From positions 682,001 to 746,000 of the forward strand of contig NZ_CP038213.1 in the NCBI RefSeq assembly GCF_004526345.1: a stretch of 64,000 nt of DNA, given 5' to 3'. Under the pieces are notes generated by a model. That model saw only the letters and a list, made by a program, of their open reading frames with translations, was not told the DNA's origin and did not search any database. A program made the translations under genes and the position numbers. Within the stretch, counting starts at the first letter, position 1. Every line of letters starts with the position of its first letter. Shown here one piece after another: positions 50,012-61,554 of this stretch. The stretch comes from Ornithinimicrobium flavum. GTDB lineage: Bacteria; Actinomycetota; Actinomycetes; Actinomycetales; Dermatophilaceae.

Positions 50012-50389
50012 ATGATCGTCGGGGTCGGGATCGACGTCGTCGACATCGCGCGCTTCCAGGAGCGGATCGCGAGCAGCCCCCGGCTGGGCGCGCGCCTGTT
50101 CACCGCCGACGAGCTGGGGCTCCGGCCGGAGTCGATGGCGGCCCGGTTCGCGGCCAAGGAGGCGCTGGCCAAGGCGCTGGGCGCCCCGGGGGGGCTGCGC
50201 TGGACCGACGCCACGGTCGTGCGGGCGGCGGACGGACGCCCCCACCTGGCCGTCACCGGCACGGTCGCCGCCCGGGCGGCCGAGCTCGGGGTGACCCGCT
50301 TCCACCTGTCGCTGTCGCACGACGCCGGCGTCGCCTCGGCCGTGGTCGTCGCCGAGGGGCCCGGGGTCGTCCCGCCGGCGGAGGACTGA
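50012..50389 (+). CDS. acpS: holo-[acyl-carrier-protein] synthase
   Basis: Transfers 4'-phosphopantetheine from CoA to acyl carrier protein. 125 residues. Motifs: [17 protein letters not shown] with the Mg-binding Asp, [12 protein letters not shown] with the Glu/Lys, and [19 protein letters not shown]. Seven nt after glmS and one base before nnr, so part of the same transcript. A standard position in actinobacteria. Confidence 0.96.
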   Translation: MIVGVGIDVVDIARFQERIASSPRLGARLFTADELGLRPESMAARFAAKEALAKALGAPGGLRWTDATVVRAADGRPHLAVTGTVAARAAELGVTRFHLSLSHDAGVASAVVVAEGPGVVPPAED

Positions 50390-50390
50390 G

Positions 50391-51890
50391 ATGCTCCGGG
50401 GGTATGCCGTGGCCGACGTCCGCGCGGCCGAGGACCGGGTGCGGGCGGGGCTGGCGGACGGCGAGCTGATGATGCGGGCCGCCCGGGGCCTGGCCGAGGT
50501 CGTGGCGCTCCGGGCACGGCAGCGGGGGGCACGGCGGATCGTGGTGCTCGCCGGCCCGGGGGACAACGGCGGGGACGCGCTGCACGCCGCCGCGCTGCTG
50601 GCCACCGAGGCGTCCGTGACGGTCGTGGGCGTGGCCGCCCGGCTGCACGCCGGCGGGTCGCGGGCGGTGGAGGAGGCGGGGGTCCCGGTGCTCCAGGTCG
50701 ACCCCGACGCGGCGGAGCTGCCCGACCGGGTCGCCGCCGTCCTCGCCGGGGCGGACCTCGTCGTCGACGGGCTGCTCGGCATCGGGGGTCGCCCCGGCCT
50801 TCGGGGGGCGATGGCGCGCGTGGTCGACGCCGTCCCCGGCACCGCATACCTGCTCGCCGTGGACCTGCCCAGCGGGGCGGACCCGGAGGGCCGGCAGACC
50901 CCCGCCGCGGCGGTCTTCGCCGACGAGACGGTGACCTTCGGCATGCTCAAGCCGGTGCACCTGCTCCCCGGCGGGGAGCCGGCCGTCGGCCGGCTCACCG
51001 TCGTGGACATCGGTGTCCCGATGGACGCCACCCCCGTCGTCGAGCGGTGGGAGCACGCCGACGTGGCGGCCGTGTGGTCGGTGCCGGGCCCCCGGGACCA
51101 CAAGTACTCCCGGGGTGTCCTGGGCGTGGTCGCGGGGAGCGCGGCCTACCCCGGCGCGGCGGTGCTGTGCGTCACCGCCGCGGTGGAGGCCGGGGCCGGC
51201 ATGGTGCGCTACCTCGGCCCCCGCCGCGCCGAGGACCTCGTGCTGGCGGCGTGCCCGGAGTCCGTGCCGGGACCGGGCCGGATGCAGGCGGCCGTCGTGG
51301 GGCCGGGTGTCGAGCCGCAGGGGTGCGACCACCCGGAGTGCGACGACGGGCAGGCCAGAGCCGTGCGTGAGCTGCTGGGGGAGGACCTGCCGCTGGTGGT
51401 CGACGCCGGTGCCCTGACCGTCCTGGCGTGCTGGCTCGCCGAGGGCCACCGCCGCACCGCGCCGACGCTGCTCACCCCGCACGCCGGGGAGCTGGCACGC
51501 CTGCTGAGCACCGTGCAGGACACGCCGGTGACGAGGGAGCAGGTGGAGGAGGACCCGCTGGCCTCCGCCCGCCGCGCCGCCGGGCTGACCGGGTGCACCG
51601 TCCTGCTCAAGGGCTCGACGACCCTGGTGGTGGACCCCGACCCCGACGTACCCGCCCGGTCCCAGACCGGCGCCCCCGCCTGGCTGGCGACGGCCGGCGC
51701 CGGTGACGTCCTCGCCGGTCTCGCCGGCACCCTCCTGGCCGCCGGGCTGCCGCCGCGCGACGCCGGGTCCCTGGCGGCGCTGGTGCACGGCGTCGCGGCG
51801 GACCGGGCCAACCCGGGCGGGCCGGTCCGGGCCCTGGCGGTGGCTCGGGCCCTGCCCGGTGCGGTGGCCTCGCTGCTGGCCCGCGACTGA
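50391..51890 (+). CDS. nnr: bifunctional NAD(P)HX epimerase / dehydratase
   Basis: Repairs hydrated NADH/NADPH. 499 residues. N-terminal YjeF epimerase domain (1-220): VVLAGPGDNGGDALHAAALL, DLVVDGLLGIGG and AVDLPSGADPE. C-terminal carbohydrate-kinase-like dehydratase (240-499): DHKYSRGVLGVVAGSAAYPG, LTPHAGELARLL, TVLLKGSTTLVVDP and LATAGAGDVLAGLAGTLLAAG. Normally followed directly by alr in this group; here about 6.3 kb of leucine genes and others intervene. Confidence 0.95.
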   Translation: MLRGYAVADVRAAEDRVRAGLADGELMMRAARGLAEVVALRARQRGARRIVVLAGPGDNGGDALHAAALLATEASVTVVGVAARLHAGGSRAVEEAGVPVLQVDPDAAELPDRVAAVLAGADLVVDGLLGIGGRPGLRGAMARVVDAVPGTAYLLAVDLPSGADPEGRQTPAAAVFADETVTFGMLKPVHLLPGGEPAVGRLTVVDIGVPMDATPVVERWEHADVAAVWSVPGPRDHKYSRGVLGVVAGSAAYPGAAVLCVTAAVEAGAGMVRYLGPRRAEDLVLAACPESVPGPGRMQAAVVGPGVEPQGCDHPECDDGQARAVRELLGEDLPLVVDAGALTVLACWLAEGHRRTAPTLLTPHAGELARLLSTVQDTPVTREQVEEDPLASARRAAGLTGCTVLLKGSTTLVVDPDPDVPARSQTGAPAWLATAGAGDVLAGLAGTLLAAGLPPRDAGSLAALVHGVAADRANPGGPVRALAVARALPGAVASLLARD

Positions 51891-51942
51891 CGCCCGGCCC
51901 GAGGGTCACCGGGGGGCCCGTCGGGCCGGGTCGGCCCGTGTG

Positions 51943-51948
51943 TAGGTT
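51943..51948 (+). promoter_or_regulatory. -10 box TAGGTT of the VOC gene, leaderless type
   Basis: TAGGTT ends 7 nt before the ATG at 51956. Confidence 0.5.
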
Positions 51949-51955
51949 GGCGGAC

Positions 51956-52411
51956 ATGGATCAGCGACTCTCCCTGGTCACGCTGGGCGTGACCGACCTC
52001 GACACGGCCCGGGCCTTCTACGAGCGGCTGGGGTGGACGCCGGGGCCCTCCCCGGAGCACATCGTCTTCTTCCAGGCCGGGGGCATGGTCGTCGGGCTGT
52101 GGGACCGGGCCGCCCTCGCGATCGACTCGGGGATCGAGACCGACGACACCGAGGACACCCCCGGCAGCGGGGACGGCTGGGGCGGCCAGGTCCTCGGGGT
52201 CAACGTGGCCAGTTCCGGCGAGGTGGACGAGCAGATGGACTCGGCCCAGGAGGCCGGGGCCACCATCCTGCGCCCGGCCTCCTCACGCTTCTGGGGCGGC
52301 TACTCCGGTCTCTTCGCCGACCCTGACGGGCACGTGTGGGAGATCGCCTACAACCCGTACTGGACCGTGACCGAGGACGGGCAGACCTTCCTCGGCGACG
52401 GCCGGGGCTGA
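51956..52411 (+). CDS. VOC (glyoxalase/bleomycin-resistance) family protein
   Basis: 151 residues with two beta-alpha-beta-beta-beta halves. SLVTLGVTDLDTARAFYERL starts the first; VNVASSGEVDEQMDSAQEAG and GYSGLFADPDGHVWEIAYNP the second, where the Glu of HVWEIA is a usual metal ligand. The acidic insert IETDDTEDTPGSGDG joins the halves. Substrate unknown. Convergent with leuA, 6 bp apart. Confidence 0.9.
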   Translation: MDQRLSLVTLGVTDLDTARAFYERLGWTPGPSPEHIVFFQAGGMVVGLWDRAALAIDSGIETDDTEDTPGSGDGWGGQVLGVNVASSGEVDEQMDSAQEAGATILRPASSRFWGGYSGLFADPDGHVWEIAYNPYWTVTEDGQTFLGDGRG

Positions 52412-52417
52412 GCGGCC

Positions 52418-54907
<2,490 letters not shown>

Positions 54908-54918
54908 GCCGGTGGCCG

Positions 54919-55518
54919 CTACCCGACCGCGGGGGTGACCACCGGCTTCCAGCTCGGCCGGGCCTGCTCGAAGGCGGTGATGTCGGACTCGTGCCGCAGC
55001 GTGAGGGAGATGTCGTCCAGGCCGTTCTCCAGCCGCCAGGCGACGTAGTCGTCGATCTGGAACGGGGCGACCAGGTCGCCGCAGGTGACGGTGCGGGCGG
55101 GCAGGTCGACGGTCACCGTCGTGCCGGGCGCGGTCTCCAGCTGCTTCCACAGGAGCTCGATGTCGCCCTGGTCGAGCTGGGCGGCCAGCAGCCCGCCCTT
55201 GCCGGAGTTCCCCCGGAAGATGTCGGCGAACCTGCTGGACAGCACGGCCCGGAAGCCGTACTGCTGCAGGGCCCACACCGCGTGCTCGCGCGAGGAGCCG
55301 GTCCCGAAGTCCGGACCGGCCACCAGCACCGAGCCGCCGGTGTAGGCGGGGTCGTTGAGCACGAAGCCCGGGTCCTCCCGCCAGCGGGCGAACAGGCCGT
55401 CCTCGAAGCCGGTGCGGGAGACCCGCTTGAGGTACTCCGCGGGGACGATCTGGTCGGTGTCGACGTTGGAGCGGCGCAGCGGGACGCCGACCCCGGTGTG
55501 GGTGGTGAAGCGGTCCAT
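54919..55518 (-). CDS. leuD: 3-isopropylmalate dehydratase small subunit
   Basis: 199 residues. The swivelling subunit of isopropylmalate isomerase. Begins [20 protein letters not shown]; motifs [34 protein letters not shown] and [18 protein letters not shown] overlaps the leuC stop by one base, so translation is coupled. Works with LeuC. Confidence 0.97.
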   Translation of the reverse strand: MDRFTTHTGVGVPLRRSNVDTDQIVPAEYLKRVSRTGFEDGLFARWREDPGFVLNDPAYTGGSVLVAGPDFGTGSSREHAVWALQQYGFRAVLSSRFADIFRGNSGKGGLLAAQLDQGDIELLWKQLETAPGTTVTVDLPARTVTCGDLVAPFQIDDYVAWRLENGLDDISLTLRHESDITAFEQARPSWKPVVTPAVG

Positions 55519-56939
55519 CAGGCCAGCGCCTCCTCGGGGACGGGGGACAGGTCGGCCGGCGAGGACAGGGTGCCCCGCACGGCGGTGGCCGCGGCGACGG
55601 CCGGGGAGACCAGGTGGGTGCGCCCTCGCGCGCCCTGCCGACCCTCGAAGTTGCGGTTGGAGGTGGAGGCGCACCGCTCCTCGGGCGCCAGCTGGTCGGG
55701 GTTCATCCCCAGGCACATGGAGCAGCCGGCGAGCCGCCAGTCGCCGCCGGCCTGGGTGAAGACCCGGTCCAGGCCCTCCTCCTCGGCCTGCAGGCGCACC
55801 GCGTGCGAGCCCGGCACGACGAGCAGCTGCACCCCGTCGGCCACCCGTCGGCCGCGCAGCACCTCGGCGGCGACCCGCAGGTCCTCGATGCGGCCGTTGG
55901 TGCACGAGCCCAGGAAGACCGTGTCGACGGCGACCTCCCGCATCGGCGTGCCCGGCGTCAGCCCCATGTAGTCCAGCGCGCGGCGGGCGGCGTCCTTGGC
56001 GTCGTCGTGGCCGAGGTCCTCCGGGTCGGGCACGGCCTCGCCGAGCTGGACCGACTGCGCGGGGTTGGTGCCCCAGGTGACGTAGGGGGTCAACGTGCCG
56101 GCGTCGAGGACGACCTCGGCGTCGAAGACGGCGTCGGGGTCGGTGGGCAGCTGCCGCCACGCCTCCAGCGCTGCGTCCCAGTCGGCGCCGGTGGGCGCGT
56201 GCGGACGGCCCTTGAGGTAGGCGAAGGTCTTCTCGTCCGGCGCGACCATGCCTGCCCGCGCCCCGGCCTCGATGGACATGTTGCAGATCGTCATCCGCCC
56301 CTCCATCGACAGCGCCTCGATGGCCGACCCGCGGTACTCCAGCACGTAGCCCTGACCGCCGCCGGTCCCGATGCGGTTGATGACCGCGAGGATGATGTCC
56401 TTGGCGCCCACGCCCTCGGGGAGCTCGCCCTCGACCGTGATCGCCATCGTCCGGAAGGGCTTGAGCGGCAGGGTCTGGGTGGCCAGGACGTGCTCGACCT
56501 CGGAGGTGCCGATGCCCAGGGCCAGCGCACCGAAGGCGCCGTGCGTGGAGGTGTGCGAGTCGCCGCAGACGATCGTCATCCCCGGCTGCGTCAGCCCCAG
56601 CTCGGGCCCGATGACGTGGACGATCCCCTGCCCCCGGCGCCCGCGCTCGTGGTGGACGATGCCGAACTCGGCGCAGTTGGCCTTCAACGCCTCCAGCTGG
56701 GTCCGGGAGACGGGGTCGGTGACCGGGCCCAGGGTGGTGGGGACGTTGTGGTCCTCCGTGGCCACCGTGAGGTCCGGTCGGCGCACCGGTCGGCCGGCCA
56801 GCCGCAGCCCGTCGAAGGCCTGCGGGCTGGTCACCTCGTGGACCAGGTGCAGGTCGATGTAGAGCAGGTCCGGCTCACCCTCGGCTGAGCGCACCACGTG
56901 CTGGCTCCAGAGCTTCTCGGCCAACGTTCGCCCGGCCAT
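55518..56939 (-). CDS. leuC: 3-isopropylmalate dehydratase large subunit
   Basis: 473 residues. Isomerises 2-isopropylmalate to 3-isopropylmalate using a 4Fe-4S cluster; the cluster Cys residues are in [13 protein letters not shown] and [14 protein letters not shown]. Other conserved stretches are [20 protein letters not shown] and [19 protein letters not shown]. Strong SD GGAGGAAGGGG before the ATG. Divergent from leuB over 94 bp, leuD follows. leuA lies farther on the same strand with its own leader. Confidence 0.97.
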   Translation of the reverse strand: MAGRTLAEKLWSQHVVRSAEGEPDLLYIDLHLVHEVTSPQAFDGLRLAGRPVRRPDLTVATEDHNVPTTLGPVTDPVSRTQLEALKANCAEFGIVHHERGRRGQGIVHVIGPELGLTQPGMTIVCGDSHTSTHGAFGALALGIGTSEVEHVLATQTLPLKPFRTMAITVEGELPEGVGAKDIILAVINRIGTGGGQGYVLEYRGSAIEALSMEGRMTICNMSIEAGARAGMVAPDEKTFAYLKGRPHAPTGADWDAALEAWRQLPTDPDAVFDAEVVLDAGTLTPYVTWGTNPAQSVQLGEAVPDPEDLGHDDAKDAARRALDYMGLTPGTPMREVAVDTVFLGSCTNGRIEDLRVAAEVLRGRRVADGVQLLVVPGSHAVRLQAEEEGLDRVFTQAGGDWRLAGCSMCLGMNPDQLAPEERCASTSNRNFEGRQGARGRTHLVSPAVAAATAVRGTLSSPADLSPVPEEALA

Positions 56940-56975
56940 GCGCAGCCCCTTCCTCCCGCTCCCGGCGGGTGCGTA

Positions 56976-56996
56976 ACAATACGGTCACTGTAGTAC
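56976..56996. promoter_or_regulatory. divergent promoter region of leuC and leuB
   Basis: Minus-strand TATTGT (56981-56976) can be the leuC -10, and TAGTAC (56991-56996) the leuB -10. The near-palindrome ACGGTCACTGT (56981-56991) lies between them. The position fits an operator shared by both, such as an IclR-type leucine regulator known in other actinobacteria, but no consensus was checked. Confidence 0.4.
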
Positions 56997-57033
56997 CTAT
57001 GCATCGCCGTCCCGTCATCGGAAGGTTCCGCCC

Positions 57034-58161
57034 ATGCGACGTCATTCCCTCGCCGTCCTGCCCGGTGACGGGGTCGGCCCGGAGGTCACCCGCGCCGCCC
57101 TCACCGTGCTCGACGCGGCGCAGGACCGGTTCGGCTTCGGCACGGAGCGGACCGAGGTGCCCCTGGGGGCCGACCACTACCTGGAGACCGGGACGCTGCT
57201 CACCGACGACGTCGTGGACCAGCTCCGGGCCCACGACGCCATCCTCTTCGGGGCCATCGGGAGCCCGCGGGTCACCCCGGGCATCCTGGAGCGGGGGATC
57301 ATCCTGGCGCTGCGGGGGGCGATGCGGCAGGCCATCAACCTGCGGCCCGTGCGGCTCTACCCCGGTGTCCCCACCCCCGTCCGGGGCCTGACGCCGCAGC
57401 GCTGCGACCTGGTCGTCGTGCGGGAGAACACCGAGGGGGCCTACGTGGCGCAGGGCAGCCGCGTGCACGAGGGCACGCCGGCGTGGACGGCGGTCCAGGA
57501 GTCGGTCAACACCTGGTACGCCGTGGAGCGGGCGGTCGACTTCGCCTTCCGGCTGGCCTCGGTGCGGCGCGGGCGGCTGACGCTGTGCCACAAGACCAAC
57601 GTGCTGGTGGAGGCCGGTCGCCTGTGGACCGCGGTGATGGACAGCGTGGGGGAGCGCTACCCCGAGGTGGAGACCGACTACGTCCACGTCGACGCCATGT
57701 GCATGCACCTGCCGGTCAGCCCCGAGCGCTTCGACGTCGTGGTCACCGACAACCTCTTCGGCGACATCGTCACCGACCTCGGTGCGGTGCTCCAGGGTGG
57801 GCTCGGGGTGGCGGCCAGCGCCAACCTCACCTTCGAGCCGGACGCGACGAGCATGTTCGAGCCCATCCACGGCTCGGCTCCCGACATCGCCGGTCGAGGG
57901 TGGGCCAACCCCGCCGGGGCCTGCCTGTCCCTGGCGATGCTGCTGGGTGACCTGGGCGAGGGGGAGGCCGCCGCCGCCGTGGAGGCCGCCACCGCCGCGG
58001 TGCTGGCCGACCTGCCCGGTCTGGCGGGGGAGGCCATGGGGGCCAGCACGCACGACCTGGGCGAGCGGGTCGCGCAGGTCCTGCGGGAGGGGTCGGCCCC
58101 GGAGGTGGAGGGCAGCCTGATGGTCCAGCTCGCGCAGGTCCGGGGCATGATGGGGCGGTGA
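57034..58161 (+). CDS. leuB: 3-isopropylmalate dehydrogenase
   Basis: Oxidative decarboxylation in leucine synthesis. 375 residues. Motifs: LAVLPGDGVGPEVTRAALTV, LFGAIGSPRVTPGILERGII, NLRPVRLYPGV, VVRENTEGAYV, LCHKTNVLVEAG, VVTDNLFGDIVTDLGAVLQG and FEPIHGSAPDIAGRGWANP (NAD binding). SD GAAGG before ATG. Divergent from leuC; the stop overlaps the alr GTG (GTGA). Confidence 0.96.
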   Translation: MRRHSLAVLPGDGVGPEVTRAALTVLDAAQDRFGFGTERTEVPLGADHYLETGTLLTDDVVDQLRAHDAILFGAIGSPRVTPGILERGIILALRGAMRQAINLRPVRLYPGVPTPVRGLTPQRCDLVVVRENTEGAYVAQGSRVHEGTPAWTAVQESVNTWYAVERAVDFAFRLASVRRGRLTLCHKTNVLVEAGRLWTAVMDSVGERYPEVETDYVHVDAMCMHLPVSPERFDVVVTDNLFGDIVTDLGAVLQGGLGVAASANLTFEPDATSMFEPIHGSAPDIAGRGWANPAGACLSLAMLLGDLGEGEAAAAVEAATAAVLADLPGLAGEAMGASTHDLGERVAQVLREGSAPEVEGSLMVQLAQVRGMMGR

Positions 58162-59356
58162 GCGCGCCACCCACCTCCCTGTGGCCGGCCGAGGTGGTCG
58201 TCGACCTGGACGCCATCGCCGCCAACGTCCGCACGCTGCGCGAGCGGGTCGGCGGGGCCGAGCTGATGGCGGTGGTCAAGGCCGACGCCTACGGTCACGG
58301 CCTGGTCCCGTCGGCCCGCGCGGCCCTGGCCGGGGGAGCCTGCTCCCTGGGGGTCGCGCAGGCGACCGAGGCGCTGGCGCTCCGGGCCGCCGGGGTCACC
58401 GCTCCGGTGCTGGCCTGGCTCGTGCTCCCGGGGCCGGACCTGGGGCTGCTGCTGGCGGCCGACGTGGAGATCGCGGTGGCCGGGCCGGAGCTGCTGGAGG
58501 CCGTCGCGGCCTGTGCCCGCGGGCGTGGGCGGCCGGCGGTGGTGCAGCTCAAGGTCGACACCGGGCTGGCCCGCAACGGAGCCTACGGGCTGCCGGTGCG
58601 GCGGGGCGACCCGCGCACCGACTGGTCCGACCTGGTGGCACGGCGGCCCCGCTGGCGGCCGAGGGGGTGCTGCGCGTGCGGGGTGTCTTCACCCACTTCG
58701 CCTATGCCGACGCGCCCCGGCACCCGACCGTGCAGGCGCAGCAGGACGTCTTCGCCGACGCCGTGGCGGTGGCCGAGCGGGCCGGTCTGGACCTCGAGGT
58801 GCGGCACATGAGCAACTCGGCGGCGACCCTGACCACCCCCTCCGCGACCTGGGACATGGTGCGGCCGGGCCTGGCGGTCTACGGTCTGTCGCCCGTGCCG
58901 GAGCTGGCCTCGGCCGCCGACCTGGGGCTCGTCCGGCGATGAGCGTCCGCGCCCGCGCGGCCGTGGTCAAGCGGATCCGGCCGGTCAGGGTGTCTCCTAC
59001 GGCCACACCTACACCGCGGAGCGGGAGACGACTGTGGTCGACGTGCCGCTCGGGTATGCGACGGTGTGCCCCGCCATGCGTCCAACGCCGGGCCGGTGCA
59101 GATCGGCGGGGTCCGGTCCCGGGTCGCGGGCCGCGTGTGCATGGACCAGTTCGTCGTCGACGTGGGCGACCTGGAGGTGGCCGTCGGCGATCCGGTCGTC
59201 CTCTTCGGCAGCGGTGCTGCGGGAGAGCCGACCGCCCAGGACTGGGCCGACGCGGCCGGCACCATCAGCTACGAGATCGTCACCCGGTTCGGTCCCCGCG
59301 TGCCCCGGGTCCACGTCGGCGGGGCCGGCCGTCCCGCGGAGAGGGACCAGGGGTGA
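58158..59356 (+). CDS. alr: alanine racemase, broken by four base indels
   Basis: Converts L- to D-alanine for peptidoglycan with PLP. Lys motif LMAVVKADAYGHGLVPSA; DTGLARNGAYG; HMSNSAATLT; VRPGLAVYGLSP; VSYGHTYTAERE (catalytic Tyr region); RVCMDQFVVDV. The pieces are in different frames, broken near 58645, 58935 (lost C), 58990 (lost G) and 59062 (lost C). Full length is kept (about 400 residues), and alr is usually essential, so sequencing error is likely. GTG start overlaps leuB; tsaE follows with a GTGA overlap (59353-59356), the normal order in actinobacteria. Confidence 0.92.
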
Positions 59357-59841
59357 GCGGCTGGAGGAAGCTCCCGACGGCCGAGGAGACCCAGGCCTTC
59401 GGCCGGGCGCTGGGCGAGCGGCTCCGAGGCGGTGACCTGGTGGTCCTCACCGGCGACCTCGGCGCGGGGAAGACCACGTTGACCCAGGGGCTGGCCGAGG
59501 GGCTGGGGGTGCGGGGACCGATCACCTCACCCACCTTCGTCATCGCCCGCGTCCACCCGTCGCTGGTCGGCGGCCCGTCGCTGGTGCACGTCGACGCCTA
59601 CCGCCTCGGTGGGGGGGCCGAGCTGGACGACCTGGACCTCGACGCCGACCTGGACGAGGCGGTGACGGTCGTCGAGTGGGGTGCCGGCCTCGTCGAGCAG
59701 CTGACCGAGGACCGGCTCGAGGTGCTGCTGGAGCGGTCCGGCACCGACGACCCGGGCGAGCAGGCCCGCAGGGTCGGTCTGCGGGGTGTGGGCCTGCGTT
59801 GGGACGACGTGATGTATCTCCTGCAGGATCCGGCCCTCTAG
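59353..59841 (+). CDS. tsaE: tRNA threonylcarbamoyladenosine biosynthesis ATPase TsaE
   Basis: 162 residues. P-loop LVVLTGDLGAGKTTLTQGL, ITSPTFVIARVHP and LVHVDAYRLGG are the standard conserved blocks, then VVEWGAGLVEQLTEDRLEV. Helps the TsaB/TsaD complex make t6A37 in tRNA. GTG start overlaps the alr stop. In most actinobacteria tsaB and rimI follow; here a polysaccharide gene comes next, so the usual order is broken. Confidence 0.95.
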   Translation: MSGWRKLPTAEETQAFGRALGERLRGGDLVVLTGDLGAGKTTLTQGLAEGLGVRGPITSPTFVIARVHPSLVGGPSLVHVDAYRLGGGAELDDLDLDADLDEAVTVVEWGAGLVEQLTEDRLEVLLERSGTDDPGEQARRVGLRGVGLRWDDVMYLLQDPAL

Positions 59842-59954
59842 GGGGTGGACGCCGGGCCACGGGATCAGTACCGTGTGCGAAGGTAAAGAATTGGTCAAGA
59901 GATGCCGCCTACCCGTGGGGCGGGTCCTGACCATCAGGGCAGGCAGGTGGGATC

Positions 59955-61535
59955 GTGACCGCATCTGTTCGGCTGCCGAGGGACAGTGGTCCCGACGGCG
60001 AGGACAGTCCCGGGAGAGTGTCGAATCCGACACGCTCCCTCTTCGTGGTGCCGGAAAGGTGGGACCGGGAGACGGAGGGGCTGGTCCTGCCGCGTCGCCA
60101 CACGGCGCCCCGGGCCCGTCGCTACCTGGACGGCTACCTGCGCAGCGTGCGCTTCGTCGACCTGGTCCTGGTCGCGCTCGCCGTGGCGGTGGCCCAGGTC
60201 TACCGGTTCGGGACGGACGACCGGCTGCTCAACACCCCGCGCTGGCCCACCGAGGTCACCTACACCTGGGTCTCGGTGGCGCTCGTCGTGGGGTGGCTGG
60301 TGGCGCTCCGCCTGCAGAACGCCTACGACGGCCGGGTGGTCGGGCACGGCGTGCACGAGTACCGCCAGGTCTTCCACGCCTCGCTGTGGCTCTTCGCCGC
60401 CCTGGCCATCACCGCCTTCGCCTTCAAGCTCGACTTCGCCCGCGGCTACGTCCTGCTGGCCTTCCCGCTCGGGACGATGCTGCTGCTGGTCGGCCGCTGG
60501 GCGGCGCGGCAGTGGCTGGTCCGGCAGCGACGGGCCGGCCGGCTCTCCGACCGGGTCCTGCTCGTCGGTGACCGCGAGCAGGTGGCGAGCCTCGTGGTGG
60601 CCCTGCGGCGCGCACCGGACGCCGGCTACAACGTGCTCGGCGCCTGTGTGGACCACGCGCGGGCCGGCACGGTCGCCGGCATACCGGTCCTCGGGCCGGA
60701 GTCCGAGGTGCTCGTGCAGGCGCACGAGCTGCAGGTCGACGTGGTGGCGGTCTCCTCGTCCGCGGGCCTGGGACCGACCGGTCTGCGCCAGCTCGGGTGG
60801 GCCCTGGAGGGCACCGACATCGACCTCGTCGTCGCCCCCGGCATCATGGACGTGGCCGGCCCGCGGGTCCTGACCCGCCCCGTGCAGGGCCTGCCCCTCA
60901 TCCACGTCGAGGCACCGACCTTCGCCGGCCCCCAGCTGGTGCTCAAGGCGATCATGGACCGGGTGGGCGCTCTGGTCGCCATCGTCCTCTTCGCCCCGGT
61001 CCTGGCCGCCGTCGCGGTGGCGGTCCGGCTCGAGGACAGGGGCCCGGTCCTGTTCGCCCAGGAGCGGGTGGGCCGTGACGGTGAGCTGTTCCGGATGTTC
61101 AAGTTCCGCAGCATGGTCCCGGACGCGGAGACCCGCCTCCCCGAGCTGCTCGACGCCAACGAGGCCTTCGGTCCGCTCTTCAAGGTGCGCCAGGACCCCC
61201 GGGTCACGACCACGGGCTCCTTCATCCGCCGCTACTCCCTCGACGAGCTCCCCCAGCTCCTCAACGTCCTGCGGGGGGAGATGAGCCTCGTCGGTCCGCG
61301 TCCTCCGCTGCCGCGCGAGGTCGCCGAGTACGAGGACGACGCGCGCCGCCGGCTGCTGGTCAAGCCGGGTATGACCGGCCTGTGGCAGATCAACGGTCGC
61401 AGCGACCTGTCGTGGGACGAGTCGGTCCGCCTCGACCTCTACTACGTGGAGAACTGGACCCCGGTCCTGGACCTCATGATCATGTGGCGCACCGCGCAGG
61501 TCGTGCTCCGACCGGGCTCCGGCGGGGCCTACTGA
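59955..61535 (+). CDS. polyprenyl glycosylphosphotransferase (sugar transferase)
   Basis: 526 residues. N-terminal multi-span region (about residues 65-195; LVLVALAVAVAQVYRF, WVSVALVVGWLVALRL, LWLFAALAITAFAFKL, VLLAFPLGTMLLLVGRW), a central Rossmann-like CoA-binding domain with RVLLVGDREQVASLV, then the catalytic bacterial-transferase domain (about 330-526): RMFKFRSMVPDA, FKVRQDPRVTTTGSFIRRYS, LDELPQLLNVLRGEMSLVGP and LWQINGRSDLSWDESVRLD. Transfers a phospho-sugar to undecaprenyl phosphate, starting a surface polysaccharide. No glycosyltransferase partners are in the window. The 113-bp gap 59842-59954 has no promoter I can place with confidence. Confidence 0.92.
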   Translation: MTASVRLPRDSGPDGEDSPGRVSNPTRSLFVVPERWDRETEGLVLPRRHTAPRARRYLDGYLRSVRFVDLVLVALAVAVAQVYRFGTDDRLLNTPRWPTEVTYTWVSVALVVGWLVALRLQNAYDGRVVGHGVHEYRQVFHASLWLFAALAITAFAFKLDFARGYVLLAFPLGTMLLLVGRWAARQWLVRQRRAGRLSDRVLLVGDREQVASLVVALRRAPDAGYNVLGACVDHARAGTVAGIPVLGPESEVLVQAHELQVDVVAVSSSAGLGPTGLRQLGWALEGTDIDLVVAPGIMDVAGPRVLTRPVQGLPLIHVEAPTFAGPQLVLKAIMDRVGALVAIVLFAPVLAAVAVAVRLEDRGPVLFAQERVGRDGELFRMFKFRSMVPDAETRLPELLDANEAFGPLFKVRQDPRVTTTGSFIRRYSLDELPQLLNVLRGEMSLVGPRPPLPREVAEYEDDARRRLLVKPGMTGLWQINGRSDLSWDESVRLDLYYVENWTPVLDLMIMWRTAQVVLRPGSGGAY

Positions 61536-61541
61536 CGCCGG

Positions 61542-61547
61542 TAGGGT
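61542..61547 (+). promoter_or_regulatory. -10 box TAGGGT of pheA, leaderless type
   Basis: TAGGGT ends 7 nt before GTG 61555. It also indicates that the upstream GTG at 61546 is not the start. Confidence 0.5.
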
Positions 61548-61554
61548 GCGGGGC

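Noticed and set aside
59955..61535. Polysaccharide or natural-product cluster
   Set aside because: Only the priming transferase is present; the next genes are pheA, an SGNH hydrolase and unrelated small genes.
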